In this document: positions 54,567 to 63,938 of the stretch, in pieces
Position numbering within the stretch: position 1 is the stretch's first letter
Layout of the letters: every line of letters begins with the position of its first letter
Assembly: GCF_004025585.1 (NCBI RefSeq)
Contig: NZ_QTZO01000012.1
Coordinates: 1-64,000 of the forward strand
Direction: 5' to 3'
From: Pseudodesulfovibrio sp. S3
Lineage (GTDB): Bacteria; Desulfobacterota; Desulfovibrionia; Desulfovibrionales; Desulfovibrionaceae
DNA length: 64,000 bases
Notes under the pieces: model-generated
Database searches by the model: none
Told to the model about the DNA's origin: nothing
What the model saw: the letters and a program-made list of their open reading frames with translations, nothing else
Made by a program: the position numbers and the translations under genes

Positions 54567-54601
54567 GTGTGCTCCGTTTTTTTTGTTAAGCTTAGAAAAA
54601 C

Positions 54602-54630
54602 ATTTTGCTGTCAAACAGTCTGTTTGTCAA
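54602..54630 (-). promoter_or_regulatory. umuDC promoter with palindromic operator
   Basis: On the minus strand, TTGACA is followed after 17 bases by CAAAAT, a good -35/-10 pair. Overlapping the -35 and spacer is the palindrome CAAACAG-A-CTGTTTG (54612-54626). Its location over the promoter suggests a repressor site, probably for LexA or a LexA-like regulator, but it does not match the E. coli consensus CTGT-N8-ACAG exactly. Confidence 0.6.
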
Positions 54631-54810
54631 GGTTTGATTGACATCGGTGTTGCGTCAATCGGGTCGAGAGAAAATGCGCTCTCACCGGTGAGTTGTTGAC
54701 GATTGTGTGCGGCCCACTTGCAATTAACAGTGAAGTCATGCAGGTTTTTTCAGTATGCCAAGAATTGGGGTTTTAGGGCGACTGAAACAACGTCTACCTC
54801 TGGAGGAACC

Positions 54811-55941
54811 ATGAAAAGACGTGATTTTTTGAGCAAAGCCGCCATTGCCGGTCTCGCGGGCGGCACTGCGTTGCTTGTAGGCTGTCAGGGCGAGGACAAA
54901 CCTGCCAATCAGGCTGCCGCACCGGTGCAGGTCAAGAAAACCGTCACTTGGAAAATGGTCACCACATGGCCGCCCAAGTTGCCCATCTTGCAGACCGGCG
55001 CAGAAAATTTTGCCAAAAAAGTGGAGGCCCTGTCTGACGGCGAGATGGTCATTCAGGTCTACGCCGCCAATGAACTTGTCCCTGCACTGGGCGTGTTCGA
55101 CGCTGTTTCCGCAGGCACGGCTGAGTGCGGTTCCGGTTCAGCCTATTACTGGGCTGGCAAGGACCCGGCATGCCAGTGGTTTTCCGCAGTTCCCTTTGGC
55201 CTGAACGCGCAGGGTCTGAATGCTTGGTTCTATTCCGGCGGCGGCCTCGACTTGTGGGACGAAGTCTATGGGCAGTTCAACCTGATCGGCCGCCCCATGG
55301 GCAACACCGGTGTCCAGATGGGCGGTTGGTTCAACAAGGAAATCAACGACATCAAGGATTTTGAAGGCCTCAAGATGCGCATCCCCGGCCTGGGCGGCAA
55401 GGTCATTGCCAAGGCTGGCGGCACCGTGGTCCTGTTGGCCGGCGGCGAAATATACACTTCCCTTGAGCGCGGCGTCATCGACGCCACCGAATGGGTCGGT
55501 CCCCTGCATGACCTGCGCATGGGCTTCTACCAGGCCGCCAAGTATTATTATTACCCTGGGTGGCACGAGCCTGGAACCTGCCTGGACGCCATGTTCAACA
55601 GGGATAAGTTCATGGCCCTGCCCAAGCGCCTCCAGGCCGTCCTCAAGACAGCCGCTGCCGAGACCAACCTTGAATCCCTGTGCGAATTCGAGGCCCGCAA
55701 CGGTGCAGCCCTGGAAGAACTGGTCACCAAGCACAACGTGCAGCTCAAGCGCTTCCAGGAAAATATCCTGGCCGACCTGCGCGTCATGGCACGAGAGGTC
55801 ATTGCCGAAGAGGCGGCCAAGTCCCCGCTGGCCACCAAGGTCGCTGCCGGTTTCGACACGTTCCAGAAGCAATGGGGAGCCTGGTCCGACGTGTCCTCGC
55901 GTGCCTATTTCGACACCATAGCCGAACGCTACATCAAGTAG
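54811..55941 (+). CDS. TRAP transporter substrate-binding protein (DctP family)
   Basis: A 376-residue DctP-family receptor with a Tat-like twin-arginine start (MKRRDFLSKAAIAG) and a lipobox-like LLVGC, so it may be a lipid-anchored periplasmic protein. The family sequence MTTWPPKLPILQTGAENFA-like and VYAANELVPALGVFDAVSAG resembles alpha-keto-acid binding TakP-type receptors. GGAGG precedes the ATG at 54811. Its permease genes lie convergently at 56297-58155. Confidence 0.88.
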   Translation: MKRRDFLSKAAIAGLAGGTALLVGCQGEDKPANQAAAPVQVKKTVTWKMVTTWPPKLPILQTGAENFAKKVEALSDGEMVIQVYAANELVPALGVFDAVSAGTAECGSGSAYYWAGKDPACQWFSAVPFGLNAQGLNAWFYSGGGLDLWDEVYGQFNLIGRPMGNTGVQMGGWFNKEINDIKDFEGLKMRIPGLGGKVIAKAGGTVVLLAGGEIYTSLERGVIDATEWVGPLHDLRMGFYQAAKYYYYPGWHEPGTCLDAMFNRDKFMALPKRLQAVLKTAAAETNLESLCEFEARNGAALEELVTKHNVQLKRFQENILADLRVMAREVIAEEAAKSPLATKVAAGFDTFQKQWGAWSDVSSRAYFDTIAERYIK

Positions 55942-55963
55942 TCCGGCGCCTTGGCGCAAAAAC

Positions 55964-55995
55964 AAGGCGCGGCTGAAGAGGCCACGCCTTTTTTT
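55964..55995 (+). terminator. Terminator of the TRAP receptor gene
   Basis: AAGGCGcGGC pairs with GCCaCGCCTT around a short loop, followed by seven T, 22 bases past the stop codon. Confidence 0.85.
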
Positions 55996-56040
55996 GCGCC
56001 TCGCGCCGGAGTGCCGGCTTGCGATAGCGGGCCATCTGCA

Positions 56041-56111
56041 CATTTTCCGGGTGCCTCCCAATCCTCAGCGTAGCTGGGCTACGCCTCCGGTTGGGAGGCA
56101 CCCGGAAAATG
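56041..56111. repeat. 71-bp palindrome
   Basis: Twenty-base arms at 56041-56060 and 56092-56111 are perfectly complementary, and the centre adds a second small stem, CGTAG/CTACG. It lies between two convergent TRAP genes and may act as a bidirectional terminator or as a REP-related element. Confidence 0.7.
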
Positions 56112-56149
56112 CACATCTGACCCACTCTTGCAAGCCTCGGTGCGTCGGA

Positions 56150-56187
56150 GAGCCGCTGTTTGCAGCCTTTGGCGGCAAAGGCGCTCC
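56150..56187. repeat. 38-bp REP-like hairpin, copy 2
   Basis: It has the ends GAGCCGCTGTT and GGCGCTCC and stem TTTGCAGCC/GGCGGCAAA; the same 38 bp recur 62 bases later and a variant occurs at 49-86. Confidence 0.6.
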
Positions 56188-56211
56188 GTGAGGGCGAAGG
56201 GATTGGCAGGG

Positions 56212-56249
56212 GAGCCGCTGTTTGCAGCCTTTGGCGGCAAAGGCGCTCC
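56212..56249. repeat. 38-bp REP-like hairpin, copy 3
   Basis: This is identical to copy 2 over all 38 bases. The close spacing indicates a recent tandem duplication. Confidence 0.6.
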
Positions 56250-56296
56250 AGGGGGGGGAGAAAGACGTTGCTGGCGCAACGGGTGTGTGTGTTCTG

Positions 56297-57619
56297 TTAG
56301 TTGCTGAAGATGGCTCTGGGGAGCCAGGTGGCCATTTCGGGGAAGATGACTACCAGGCTCAGGCCGATCAGTTGGAGGATGACGAACGGGATGATGCCCT
56401 TGTAGATGTGTCCGGTCTTGACCTGGGGCGGGGCCACGCCCTTGAGGTAGAAGAGGGAGAAGCCAAAGGGCGGCGTCATGAACGAGGTCTGGAGGTTCAC
56501 GGCGAACAGGATGGCGAACCAGAGCGGGTCGAATCCGAAGTCGGCCATGATCGGGGCCAGCACCGGGATGTGGATGAAGGTGATTTCGATGAAGTCCAGG
56601 AAGAAGCCGATGACAAAGATGATGGACATGACGATGAGCATGACCGTCCATTTACCGAAGGCCAGGTGGGTGATGTAGTCGCGGATGACGTGGTCGCCGC
56701 CCAGGCCCCGGAAGACCAGGCCGAAGGCGCTCGCGCCCACCAGGATGATGAAGACCATGCAGGTCAGCACGGTCGTGGTGGTCATGGTTTCCTGCAATCG
56801 TTTGAAGGTGAAGCGGCCGTTGGCGATGGACAGGATCATGGCCCCGGCGGCACCCACTGCCGCAGCCTCGGTCGGGGAGGCCACGCCCGCGAAGATGGAG
56901 CCGAGCACGCAGGTCATGAGCAGCAGCGGCGGGATGAGCGCCTTGACCACGCGGGTCCACAGACCGGCCCTGAGGATCTCTTTCCATTCCTTGTCCGGGA
57001 TGGCCGGGGCGCAGGTCTTGTTGAAGTGCGAGTAGACGATGATGTAGAGGCAGTACAGGCCGACCAGGACCATGCCCGGAATGACCGCGCCCATGAACAA
57101 TTCGCCCACGGACACGCCGATGATGTCGCCGAGCAGGATGAGCACGATGGATGGCGGGATGATCTGCCCCAGGGTGCCCGAGGCGGAGATGACGCCGGTG
57201 GACAGCTCTGTCTGGTAGCCGCGCCGGAGCATGGTGGGCAGGGAGATCAGGCCCATGGTGACCACGGTGGCGCCGACGATGCCGGTGGACGCGCCGAGCA
57301 GCATGCCCACGATGACCACGGACACGGCCAGGCCGCCGCACATGCGGCCGAACAGCAGGGCCATGGTCTCCAGCAGGTCTTCCGCCAGCCCTGACCGTTC
57401 CAGCATGACGCCCATGAAGATGAAGAGCGGCACCGCGATCAGCGTGAAGTTGTTCATGATGCCCCAGATGCGCATGGGGAGCAGGTTGAAGAAATCCCAT
57501 CCGAAGCCGACGAGGCCAAAAATCAGGGACGTGCCGAGCAGGGTGAAGGCCACGGGGAAGCCGAACATCAGCAGGACGGTCAGCACCGCGAACATGATCA
57601 GCGGGAGGGCTTCCGTCAT
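56297..57619 (-). CDS. dctM: TRAP transporter large permease (DctM)
   Basis: The 440-residue permease has about twelve transmembrane segments and the DctM sequence VASPTEAAAVGAAGAMILS. It works with DctQ and the DctP receptor to import an organic acid with Na+. It overlaps dctQ by four bases (ATGA). Confidence 0.93.
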   Translation of the reverse strand: MTEALPLIMFAVLTVLLMFGFPVAFTLLGTSLIFGLVGFGWDFFNLLPMRIWGIMNNFTLIAVPLFIFMGVMLERSGLAEDLLETMALLFGRMCGGLAVSVVIVGMLLGASTGIVGATVVTMGLISLPTMLRRGYQTELSTGVISASGTLGQIIPPSIVLILLGDIIGVSVGELFMGAVIPGMVLVGLYCLYIIVYSHFNKTCAPAIPDKEWKEILRAGLWTRVVKALIPPLLLMTCVLGSIFAGVASPTEAAAVGAAGAMILSIANGRFTFKRLQETMTTTTVLTCMVFIILVGASAFGLVFRGLGGDHVIRDYITHLAFGKWTVMLIVMSIIFVIGFFLDFIEITFIHIPVLAPIMADFGFDPLWFAILFAVNLQTSFMTPPFGFSLFYLKGVAPPQVKTGHIYKGIIPFVILQLIGLSLVVIFPEMATWLPRAIFSN

Positions 57620-58155
57620 TTATGCGCCCTCCCTTTCGGTTCTTCATGAGGCCTGTCGATGAGTGTCAGGAATGACTTGATGCCCATGGAAATGCCCTGA
57701 AGGGCCACCAGGATGAAGCCGACGAGGATGAAGGCCTTGAGCACGTAGCGGGCAGGCAGTCCGCCCGGGTCCGGGGAGCCTTCGCCGATGACATAGGACA
57801 TGCGGAAGAATTGCCAGGAGGTGTCGAGCACGAGAAAACAGCCCGGCAGCAGGAAGAGGATGACGCCCAGAAGGTTGGTCCAGGCTTGTCCTTTGGGGCT
57901 GAGTCGCTGGTAGAAGACGTCCACGCGCACATGCCCGTCCACCAGCAGGGTATAGCCTGCACCAAGGAGGAACACGACCCCGAACAGGTGCCATTCAAGC
58001 TCTTGGACGGCTACAAAGGAGGTGTCGAAAGCGTATCGCATAATCACGTCCGCGGTGACCACCATCACCATGAGCAGGGCGATATAGCCCGCCAGTTTGC
58101 CGAACCAGGTGTTCAGCCGGTCGATGCATCGGATGAGGCCAGTCAGAATTCCCAT
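57616..58155 (-). CDS. dctQ: TRAP transporter small permease (DctQ)
   Basis: The 179-residue small membrane subunit has four transmembrane helices and the DctQ pattern YIALLMVMVVTADVIMRYAF followed by FVAVQELEWHLFGVVFLLGA. The ATG at 58155 has AAGGAAGGG upstream, while an earlier ATG at 58272 adds residues not typical for the family. Its overlap with dctM implies coupled translation. Confidence 0.9.
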   Translation of the reverse strand: MGILTGLIRCIDRLNTWFGKLAGYIALLMVMVVTADVIMRYAFDTSFVAVQELEWHLFGVVFLLGAGYTLLVDGHVRVDVFYQRLSPKGQAWTNLLGVILFLLPGCFLVLDTSWQFFRMSYVIGEGSPDPGGLPARYVLKAFILVGFILVALQGISMGIKSFLTLIDRPHEEPKGRAHK

Positions 58156-58344
58156 CAAAACCCTTCCTTGGAACGCAGTGGCATGTTCGTCCAACCAGAT
58201 GAACACGTTGGGATCATCGCCCGGCAGGGCAGGCAGGAATGCCGGACAACCATCCATTATGACCGATGACACCGGGCAGGACTCCGGGTGATTGTAAAAA
58301 GGGGGACGCGTCTTGCAAACCGGGAATCGCCTGGCTGATCGGAG

Positions 58345-60012
58345 TTAAAGTGCTTTTTCCACGCCGTCGGCATTCGGTTTTATCGGGAAGGCAATATGGA
58401 AGGTGCTCCCCCGGCCAACCTCGGAGTCGGCCCGGATGGAGCCGCCGTACCGTTCCACGATCTGTTTGGTGATGGCCAGTCCCAGGCCGGCTCCGCGCGC
58501 GCCATAGTCTTGCGCGGTCTTGTCCTTGACCTGATGGAATTTGGTGAAGATGTTCTCTATGTCTTGGGCGGGGATGCCGCTGCCGGTGTCCTCCACCTGG
58601 ATGGTGAGGGTCTGGCCGTCCGCTTCCGATCCGGCCCGCAGGATGACCCGGCCCGATCGGGTGAACTTGGCGGCATTGTTGAGCAGGTTGATGATCACCT
58701 GGGTCAGGCGGTCCGGGTCCACGGTCATTTCGGGCAGGTCGTCTGCGATCTCCACCAGCAGCCTGAGGTCGGGGTTTTGGGCATAGAGTCCGGTCACGGC
58801 CTGGGCCGCATGTCTGAGCACCGGGGCCGGAGCGATCAGCTGATCGTCCCAGTTCATGCGTCCGGCTTCGATGCGGGTCAGGTCCAGGAAGTCGTTGACC
58901 AGTCTGGTCAGTCGCTCCCCTTCCTGAACGATGATATCCAGGTTGTTGCATATGCGGCTTCCCATTTTGTGCATATCAGCCTGGCATTTGGCCGCAGGCA
59001 GGAAGACCTTGCAGAAGTCCCTGTGAATCAACTTGGCAAAGCCGAGCACACTGGTCAGGGGGGTCCGCAGTTCGTGGGAGACCGAGGACAAAAATGCGGT
59101 TTTGAGCTGGTCCAGTTCCTTGAGGCGCAGGTTGGCCTGCTCCAGCTGCAGGGCCTTGTTTTCCAGATCCATGGTGCGCTCGGCGACCAACCGCTCTAGC
59201 TGCCGGTTCATCTCGGCCAGCTCCTGTTCGGCCTGTTTCCGCTTGGTGATGTCCACGGCAAATCCTTCGATGATCTCCAGATCGCCGTTTTCGTCAAAGA
59301 TGCCCCGGCTGTTGATGATGACCCATCTTTTGGATCCATCCTTGCGGAAGATTTCCGCTTCAAATCCAGAAACCGTTCCGCTTCTCTCCAGGATGGCGAG
59401 CATGTTCTTGCGGGTGTCGCTGCGGACGTAATGCTGGTCTTTGATGTGGGTGACTGCCTCAATCATTTCTTTGGGCGAGTCGTATCCGAGGAGCTGGGCC
59501 ATGGCCGGGTTGGCGCTGATGAATTTCCCCGACGGGGTGGACTGGAATATGCCTTCGACCGCACTCTCGAAAAGGATGCGGTATTGTTCCTGGGCGTCGA
59601 GCTGTTTTTGCTGGGCGCGTTTGCGCTGGCGGCGGCTGTCGGCTTCGCGCAGTTCGCGTTCCACTGCCGGGATGAGTCTGGCCCAGTTGCCTTTGCGGAC
59701 ATAGTCGCTGGCCCCCTCCTTGAGGATCATGACCGCATTGTCCTCGATCAGCACTCCTGAGATGACGATGAACGGGATGTCCAACCCCTTTTCCTTGACT
59801 ATTCTCAAGGCCTCATGCCCGTCAAAGGCCTGCATCTGGTAGTCGGACAGGATGATGTCCCAGGTGCCTTTGTCCAGGGCGTCGGTCAGGGCCCTGGCCG
59901 TTTCCACCATTTTCCAGTCCGGCTCGTAGCCGCCCCGACGGAGTTGGCGCAGTGTGAGCAGGCCATCATCTTCACTGTCTTCAACGATCAAAACACGGAT
60001 CGGTATGCCCAT
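58345..60012 (-). CDS. Hybrid REC-PAS histidine kinase
   Basis: The 555-residue soluble protein starts with a receiver domain (PIRVLIVEDSEDDGLL, phosphorylatable Asp in DIILSDYQMQ), then a PAS domain (ILFESAVEGIFQSTPSGKFI), a coiled coil, a HisKA phosphoacceptor (FLSSVSHELRTPLTSVLGFA) and an ATPase domain (VEDTGSGIPAQDIENIFTKF). It has no membrane segment. The start at 60012 has GAGGAGG. It overlaps the next kinase by 32 bases. Confidence 0.9.
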   Translation of the reverse strand: MGIPIRVLIVEDSEDDGLLTLRQLRRGGYEPDWKMVETARALTDALDKGTWDIILSDYQMQAFDGHEALRIVKEKGLDIPFIVISGVLIEDNAVMILKEGASDYVRKGNWARLIPAVERELREADSRRQRKRAQQKQLDAQEQYRILFESAVEGIFQSTPSGKFISANPAMAQLLGYDSPKEMIEAVTHIKDQHYVRSDTRKNMLAILERSGTVSGFEAEIFRKDGSKRWVIINSRGIFDENGDLEIIEGFAVDITKRKQAEQELAEMNRQLERLVAERTMDLENKALQLEQANLRLKELDQLKTAFLSSVSHELRTPLTSVLGFAKLIHRDFCKVFLPAAKCQADMHKMGSRICNNLDIIVQEGERLTRLVNDFLDLTRIEAGRMNWDDQLIAPAPVLRHAAQAVTGLYAQNPDLRLLVEIADDLPEMTVDPDRLTQVIINLLNNAAKFTRSGRVILRAGSEADGQTLTIQVEDTGSGIPAQDIENIFTKFHQVKDKTAQDYGARGAGLGLAITKQIVERYGGSIRADSEVGRGSTFHIAFPIKPNADGVEKAL

Positions 60013-60736
60013 TTGGCCTCCTCTGGTCATCATTCACCCGGAAAAATATCGTACAGCCCCTGCCAGTCTCGGCCTCGGCCAGGATTTCGCCGTGATGGCG
60101 GTTGACGATCCGGCGGGCCGTGGCCAACCCTGTGCCCGGGCCCGGATATTCATCTTCGCCGTGCATGCGCTGGAACACGCCGAACAAGCGGTCTTTGGCG
60201 TAATGCATGTCGAATCCGGCTCCGTTGTCGCGGATGAAGCAATAGTGTAGGCCGCCATGCTCTTCGATCCCGAAGGTGATGCGGGGATCATTTGCTGCGG
60301 CCGTGAATTTCCAGGCGTTGTCCAGCAGCCTGGTCAGCAGCGTCCGGGCGAGCAGCCGGTCCATGATTACGGTGACACCCTGTTCCACAGTCAACTTCGG
60401 GGTGTGGTCTGGGTAGGTTTTAGCCAGGACGGCATTGACCTCTTCGGCCAGTGCCGAAAGATTCACCGCCTCAGGGGTGATGTCGTTCCGGGACTCGCGG
60501 GACATCTCCAGCAGGGCATCGATGTACCGGTTGATCTTCATGCCGTTGCTGCGCACCCGTTCCAGAGAGTCTCTGCCCGAGTCTCCCAGAGCATCGGCAT
60601 GGTCTTCGATGACGGCTTGGCTGAACCCGTCGATGGCCCTGAGCGGCGCGCGCAGGTCATGGGAAATGGCATAGAGCATGAGGTCCATCTCCCTGTTCAG
60701 CTCTTCAAGCATGCGTTGGCACTGGGCGGGCGTCAT
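59981..60736 (-). CDS. Short cytoplasmic histidine kinase
   Basis: The 251-residue protein is almost only a transmitter: YAISHDLRAPLRAIDGFSQ with the phosphoacceptor His and an ATPase domain (FIRDNGAGFDMHYAKDRLFG). No sensor or membrane part is present. Its HisKA region closely resembles the C-terminal transmitter of the symporter-kinase at 61210 (SYSVSHDLRAPLRAIDGFSQ), which suggests a duplication. The ATG overlaps the response regulator's stop (ATGA). Confidence 0.88.
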   Translation of the reverse strand: MTPAQCQRMLEELNREMDLMLYAISHDLRAPLRAIDGFSQAVIEDHADALGDSGRDSLERVRSNGMKINRYIDALLEMSRESRNDITPEAVNLSALAEEVNAVLAKTYPDHTPKLTVEQGVTVIMDRLLARTLLTRLLDNAWKFTAAANDPRITFGIEEHGGLHYCFIRDNGAGFDMHYAKDRLFGVFQRMHGEDEYPGPGTGLATARRIVNRHHGEILAEAETGRGCTIFFRVNDDQRRPNGHTDPCFDR

Positions 60737-61194
60737 GGCGTTGGCTGGCCTCCGTTCGGACCGATGTTCAGGACCAGCCAGTACAGCCCCAGTTGCCGCA
60801 CCGCCTCTGAGAACTGGTTGAAGTCCACGGGCTTGCGGATATAACTGTTGGCTCCCAGGCTGTATCCGTCCAGGAGATCCTGCTGTTCTTTGGAGGAGGT
60901 CAGGATGATGACCGGCAGCAGCCTGGTCCGTTCGTCCTCGCGGATGCGCGTCAGTACTTCCAGGCCGTTTATCTTGGGCAGCTTGAGGTCGAGCAGGATG
61001 ATCTGGGGGGTATCCTTGCAATCCCGGCCGGCATGTTTCCCGGTGCAGAAGAGATAATCCAAAGCCTCGGCCCCATCCGTTGCTATGACCACGTTGTTCA
61101 TGATGTTGTTCTTTTGGAAAGCCCGCAAGGTCAGAGCGACATCGTCAGGGTTGTCCTCTATCAACAGGATGGATTTTGCAGCGTCTTGGGACAT
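60733..61194 (-). CDS. Single-domain response regulator
   Basis: The 153-residue receiver protein (SILLIEDNPDDVALTLRAFQ; IILLDLKLPKINGLEVL with the acceptor Asp; VILTSSKEQQDL; YIRKPVDFNQF) resembles the Rcp1-type single-domain regulators that serve phytochrome-like kinases. It has no output domain, so it probably relays phosphate to another protein. Confidence 0.92.
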   Translation of the reverse strand: MSQDAAKSILLIEDNPDDVALTLRAFQKNNIMNNVVIATDGAEALDYLFCTGKHAGRDCKDTPQIILLDLKLPKINGLEVLTRIREDERTRLLPVIILTSSKEQQDLLDGYSLGANSYIRKPVDFNQFSEAVRQLGLYWLVLNIGPNGGQPTP

Positions 61195-61209
61195 GATGAT
61201 CTCCCGCGT

Positions 61210-63936
61210 CTATAGTGTGAATGAAAATGTCGCGCCCTTGCCGATTTCGCCTTCGGCCCGGATTTGGCCGCCGTGCTTGCGGATGACGCGGTCCACTATG
61301 GCCAGACCGATGCCGGTTCCTTCGAACTCGTCCTGGGTGTGCAGGCGGGAAAAGGCCTGAAACAGTTTGTCGGCGTAGCGCATGTCAAACCCGGCCCCGT
61401 TGTCTCGCAGCACGAACCACTTGGTGCCGTCAATGGTTTTGGCCTTGAATGTGACCTTGGGGTGTTCGTTGGCACTGCTGAATTTCCAGGCATTGCCCAC
61501 GAGATTGGTCATCAGCAGCCGGACGAGGTGCGGGTCGGCGCGGGTCTTGAGGTCCGGTTCGATTTCTATCTCCACAATGGTGTCGGGGTCGTGCTCCCTG
61601 ATTTCCAGGATCACATCGAGCATGATTTCGCCCAGATCCACTGTTTCGCAGGTGACGCCGAGACGGCTCATGTGCGTCAGGGCCAGAATGTCGTCGATGA
61701 GCATGCCCATGCGCTGGCTGGCCAGCCGGACGCGGTCAAGATAATTGAGGGCTTCCTGTTCGAGCTTGTCTCCGTAGTCTTCGATCAATGCCTGGCTGAA
61801 GCCGTCGATGGCTCTGAGCGGCGCACGCAGGTCGTGGGATACCGAGTAGGAGAATGATTCCAGCTCGGTGTTGGCCGCTTTCAGTTCCATTGTCCGTTCC
61901 CTGACGCGTCTTTCCAGATCTTCGGCCTGGGAGGAGAGCAGGGCTTCCCGTTCCATGTAGTAGTCCACGCGCTGTTTGAGTTCCCCGGGCGAGAGCTTCA
62001 GCTCGGCCAGGATTTCGGCATACATGCTGGAGAGCTTGTCTCGCTCTTTTTCCGTGTAGACATTGGCGGACATGATGGCTGCATGGGCTTCGGCCGTGCC
62101 GACGGCCCCGGCCAGGGCGTTCTCCACCTCGCCCAACAGTTCAGCCAAATCGGCAAGAGATATCATGCGCTGCTCGGCCAGACCGGCTCGCCGCACGCTC
62201 TTTACGAACAAGGCTCCGGCTTCTGAGTCGTCCATGTAGCGCGTCAGGGCCGCGACGATGCTGTGGGTCTTTTCCTCCAGGTCGATGCTGGCCTCGCTGG
62301 AGGCGATGGCTCGTTTGTCCTCGCGTTGGAGGATGTTGACGAATCCCTTGGCCAAGGTCATGCCCGTGGCGCTTTGGGTGCAGGCCATGGACCCGGACAC
62401 GTAAAGACCGATGTTGACGAACATGGACCAGAACACACTTTGGCCCAGGGGGTCCATGGAGGTCAGACCGAACAGCGCTTCCGGCTTGAGCAATTCGATG
62501 CCGAAGGGGCCGTTTAGGGTCATGGACTGGAATGCCCAGTCGCTGCGGGCAAAGGCGGGGACGACCAGGGTATAGAACCAGATGGTGTAGCCGCCGGCCA
62601 GGGCGAGTTGCGCACCGATCTTGTTGCCCTGTTCCCAGAAGAGCCCCCCCAGGATTGGCGGTGCAAATTGGAGGGCTGCGGCAAAGGATATCAGTCCCAT
62701 GTTGACCAGCATGAACGAATTGCCCACCGCGACTTCGAACCAGTATCCGGTCAGAATCACCAGGGCCACACAGAACCACCGGAGCCTGATCAGATGGCGT
62801 CGCAGGAACATCAGTTGTTTGAAATTCCCTATGATGGGCAGCAGGATATGATTGGTGAGCATGGTCGAGAGCGTCATGCTTGAAATCATGACCATGGAAA
62901 TGGCCGCGGACACGCCTCCGATATAGACGAGCATGGTCAGCCATGGGCGTGAGTACCACATGGGCAGCTTGAGAACGAAGGTGTCGGCCATGTCCGGTGA
63001 AAAACCGATACGCAATCCCTCCAGCGCGATGGGCACCACGAAAATGGAGATGAGCAGCATGTAGAGGGGGAACAGCCACATGGCCGTGGTCAGGTGTCTT
63101 TGGTCACTGTTCTCGATGACGGCCACATGGAACTGGCGGGGCAGGAACATGATGGCGGACATGGACAGGACCAGATAGGTGGCCCAGGTCGAATACGGAG
63201 TTTCCACGGGACCGGTCAATGAGATGATTTCGTTGAGGTGCAGGCCCATGGCTTCGGCATTGGCGAAGACGTCGCGGAATCCGTTGTGGGCCACGAAGGT
63301 AATGAAGATGCCGCAGGCCAGGAATGCGGCCAGCTTGACGATGGATTCCACGGCGACCACGGTGATCATGCCCGGATGCCGTTCCGTGGGATCGAGTTTG
63401 CGGACGCCGATCATGATGGTGAAGCCGATCATCAGGATGATCGAGAGGGGGCCGACCTGCTCCCGCACCCAGGAAGTTGTGGGGCCGGGATCTCCGGCGA
63501 TGGTGTTGAAGGTCGCGACAACGGATTTGATTTGCAGGGCCAGATAGGGAGTGGAGCCCACCAGGGCCGCGCAGGAGGCCATGGCCGCCAGACTGAGAGA
63601 CCGATCGTATCGGGCAGAAATGAAATCCGCGATGGAGGTGATGTGGAACTTGTTCTTGATGCGCACCATGCGCCGCATGATCTGCCACCACAGTATGATG
63701 GTCAGGGTGGGACCGATGTAGATGGTGGTGAAGAGCATGCCCGAGCTCACGGCCTTGCCCACACTGCCATAATAGGTCCAGGATGTGGCGAACACGGCCA
63801 GGGACAGTCCATAGACAAAGGGATTTCCGGCGATTCTTTTGCTCAAGGGCGAACGGCTTTCCACCCACAGGGCCAGCAGGAAGAGCAGACCGAAATAGAT
63901 GAGCATGACAATGACCACGACCAGTGGATTGAACAT
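61210..63936 (-). CDS. Sodium:solute symporter-histidine kinase fusion
   Basis: The 908-residue protein has a ~13-helix sodium:solute symporter domain (PutP-like, residues about 1-540), a linker with coiled coil, a HisKA-type phosphoacceptor (FSYSVSHDLRAPLRAIDGFS) and an ATPase domain (VLRDNGAGFDMRYADKLFQA) at the C-terminus. Such fusions (CbrA-like) couple solute transport or binding to signalling. It is the first of four co-directional genes and has AAGGAC before its ATG. Its upstream neighbour, cut by the window edge, ends two bases before it. Confidence 0.92.
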   Translation of the reverse strand: MFNPLVVVIVMLIYFGLLFLLALWVESRSPLSKRIAGNPFVYGLSLAVFATSWTYYGSVGKAVSSGMLFTTIYIGPTLTIILWWQIMRRMVRIKNKFHITSIADFISARYDRSLSLAAMASCAALVGSTPYLALQIKSVVATFNTIAGDPGPTTSWVREQVGPLSIILMIGFTIMIGVRKLDPTERHPGMITVVAVESIVKLAAFLACGIFITFVAHNGFRDVFANAEAMGLHLNEIISLTGPVETPYSTWATYLVLSMSAIMFLPRQFHVAVIENSDQRHLTTAMWLFPLYMLLISIFVVPIALEGLRIGFSPDMADTFVLKLPMWYSRPWLTMLVYIGGVSAAISMVMISSMTLSTMLTNHILLPIIGNFKQLMFLRRHLIRLRWFCVALVILTGYWFEVAVGNSFMLVNMGLISFAAALQFAPPILGGLFWEQGNKIGAQLALAGGYTIWFYTLVVPAFARSDWAFQSMTLNGPFGIELLKPEALFGLTSMDPLGQSVFWSMFVNIGLYVSGSMACTQSATGMTLAKGFVNILQREDKRAIASSEASIDLEEKTHSIVAALTRYMDDSEAGALFVKSVRRAGLAEQRMISLADLAELLGEVENALAGAVGTAEAHAAIMSANVYTEKERDKLSSMYAEILAELKLSPGELKQRVDYYMEREALLSSQAEDLERRVRERTMELKAANTELESFSYSVSHDLRAPLRAIDGFSQALIEDYGDKLEQEALNYLDRVRLASQRMGMLIDDILALTHMSRLGVTCETVDLGEIMLDVILEIREHDPDTIVEIEIEPDLKTRADPHLVRLLMTNLVGNAWKFSSANEHPKVTFKAKTIDGTKWFVLRDNGAGFDMRYADKLFQAFSRLHTQDEFEGTGIGLAIVDRVIRKHGGQIRAEGEIGKGATFSFTL

Positions 63937-63938
63937 GT

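Larger units (their letters stand above)
55942..56296. other. Repeat-rich gap between TRAP receptor and permease
   Basis: No coding sequence. The gap holds the receptor terminator (55964-55995), a 71-base palindrome (56041-56111) and two REP-like 38-bp hairpins (56150-56187, 56212-56249), all between convergent genes. Confidence 0.7.

Noticed and set aside
59981-61021. Extended kinase frame beginning upstream of 60736
   Set aside because: The extra N-terminal part overlaps the response regulator gene and has no recognisable domain; the ATG at 60736 forms a stop-start overlap.
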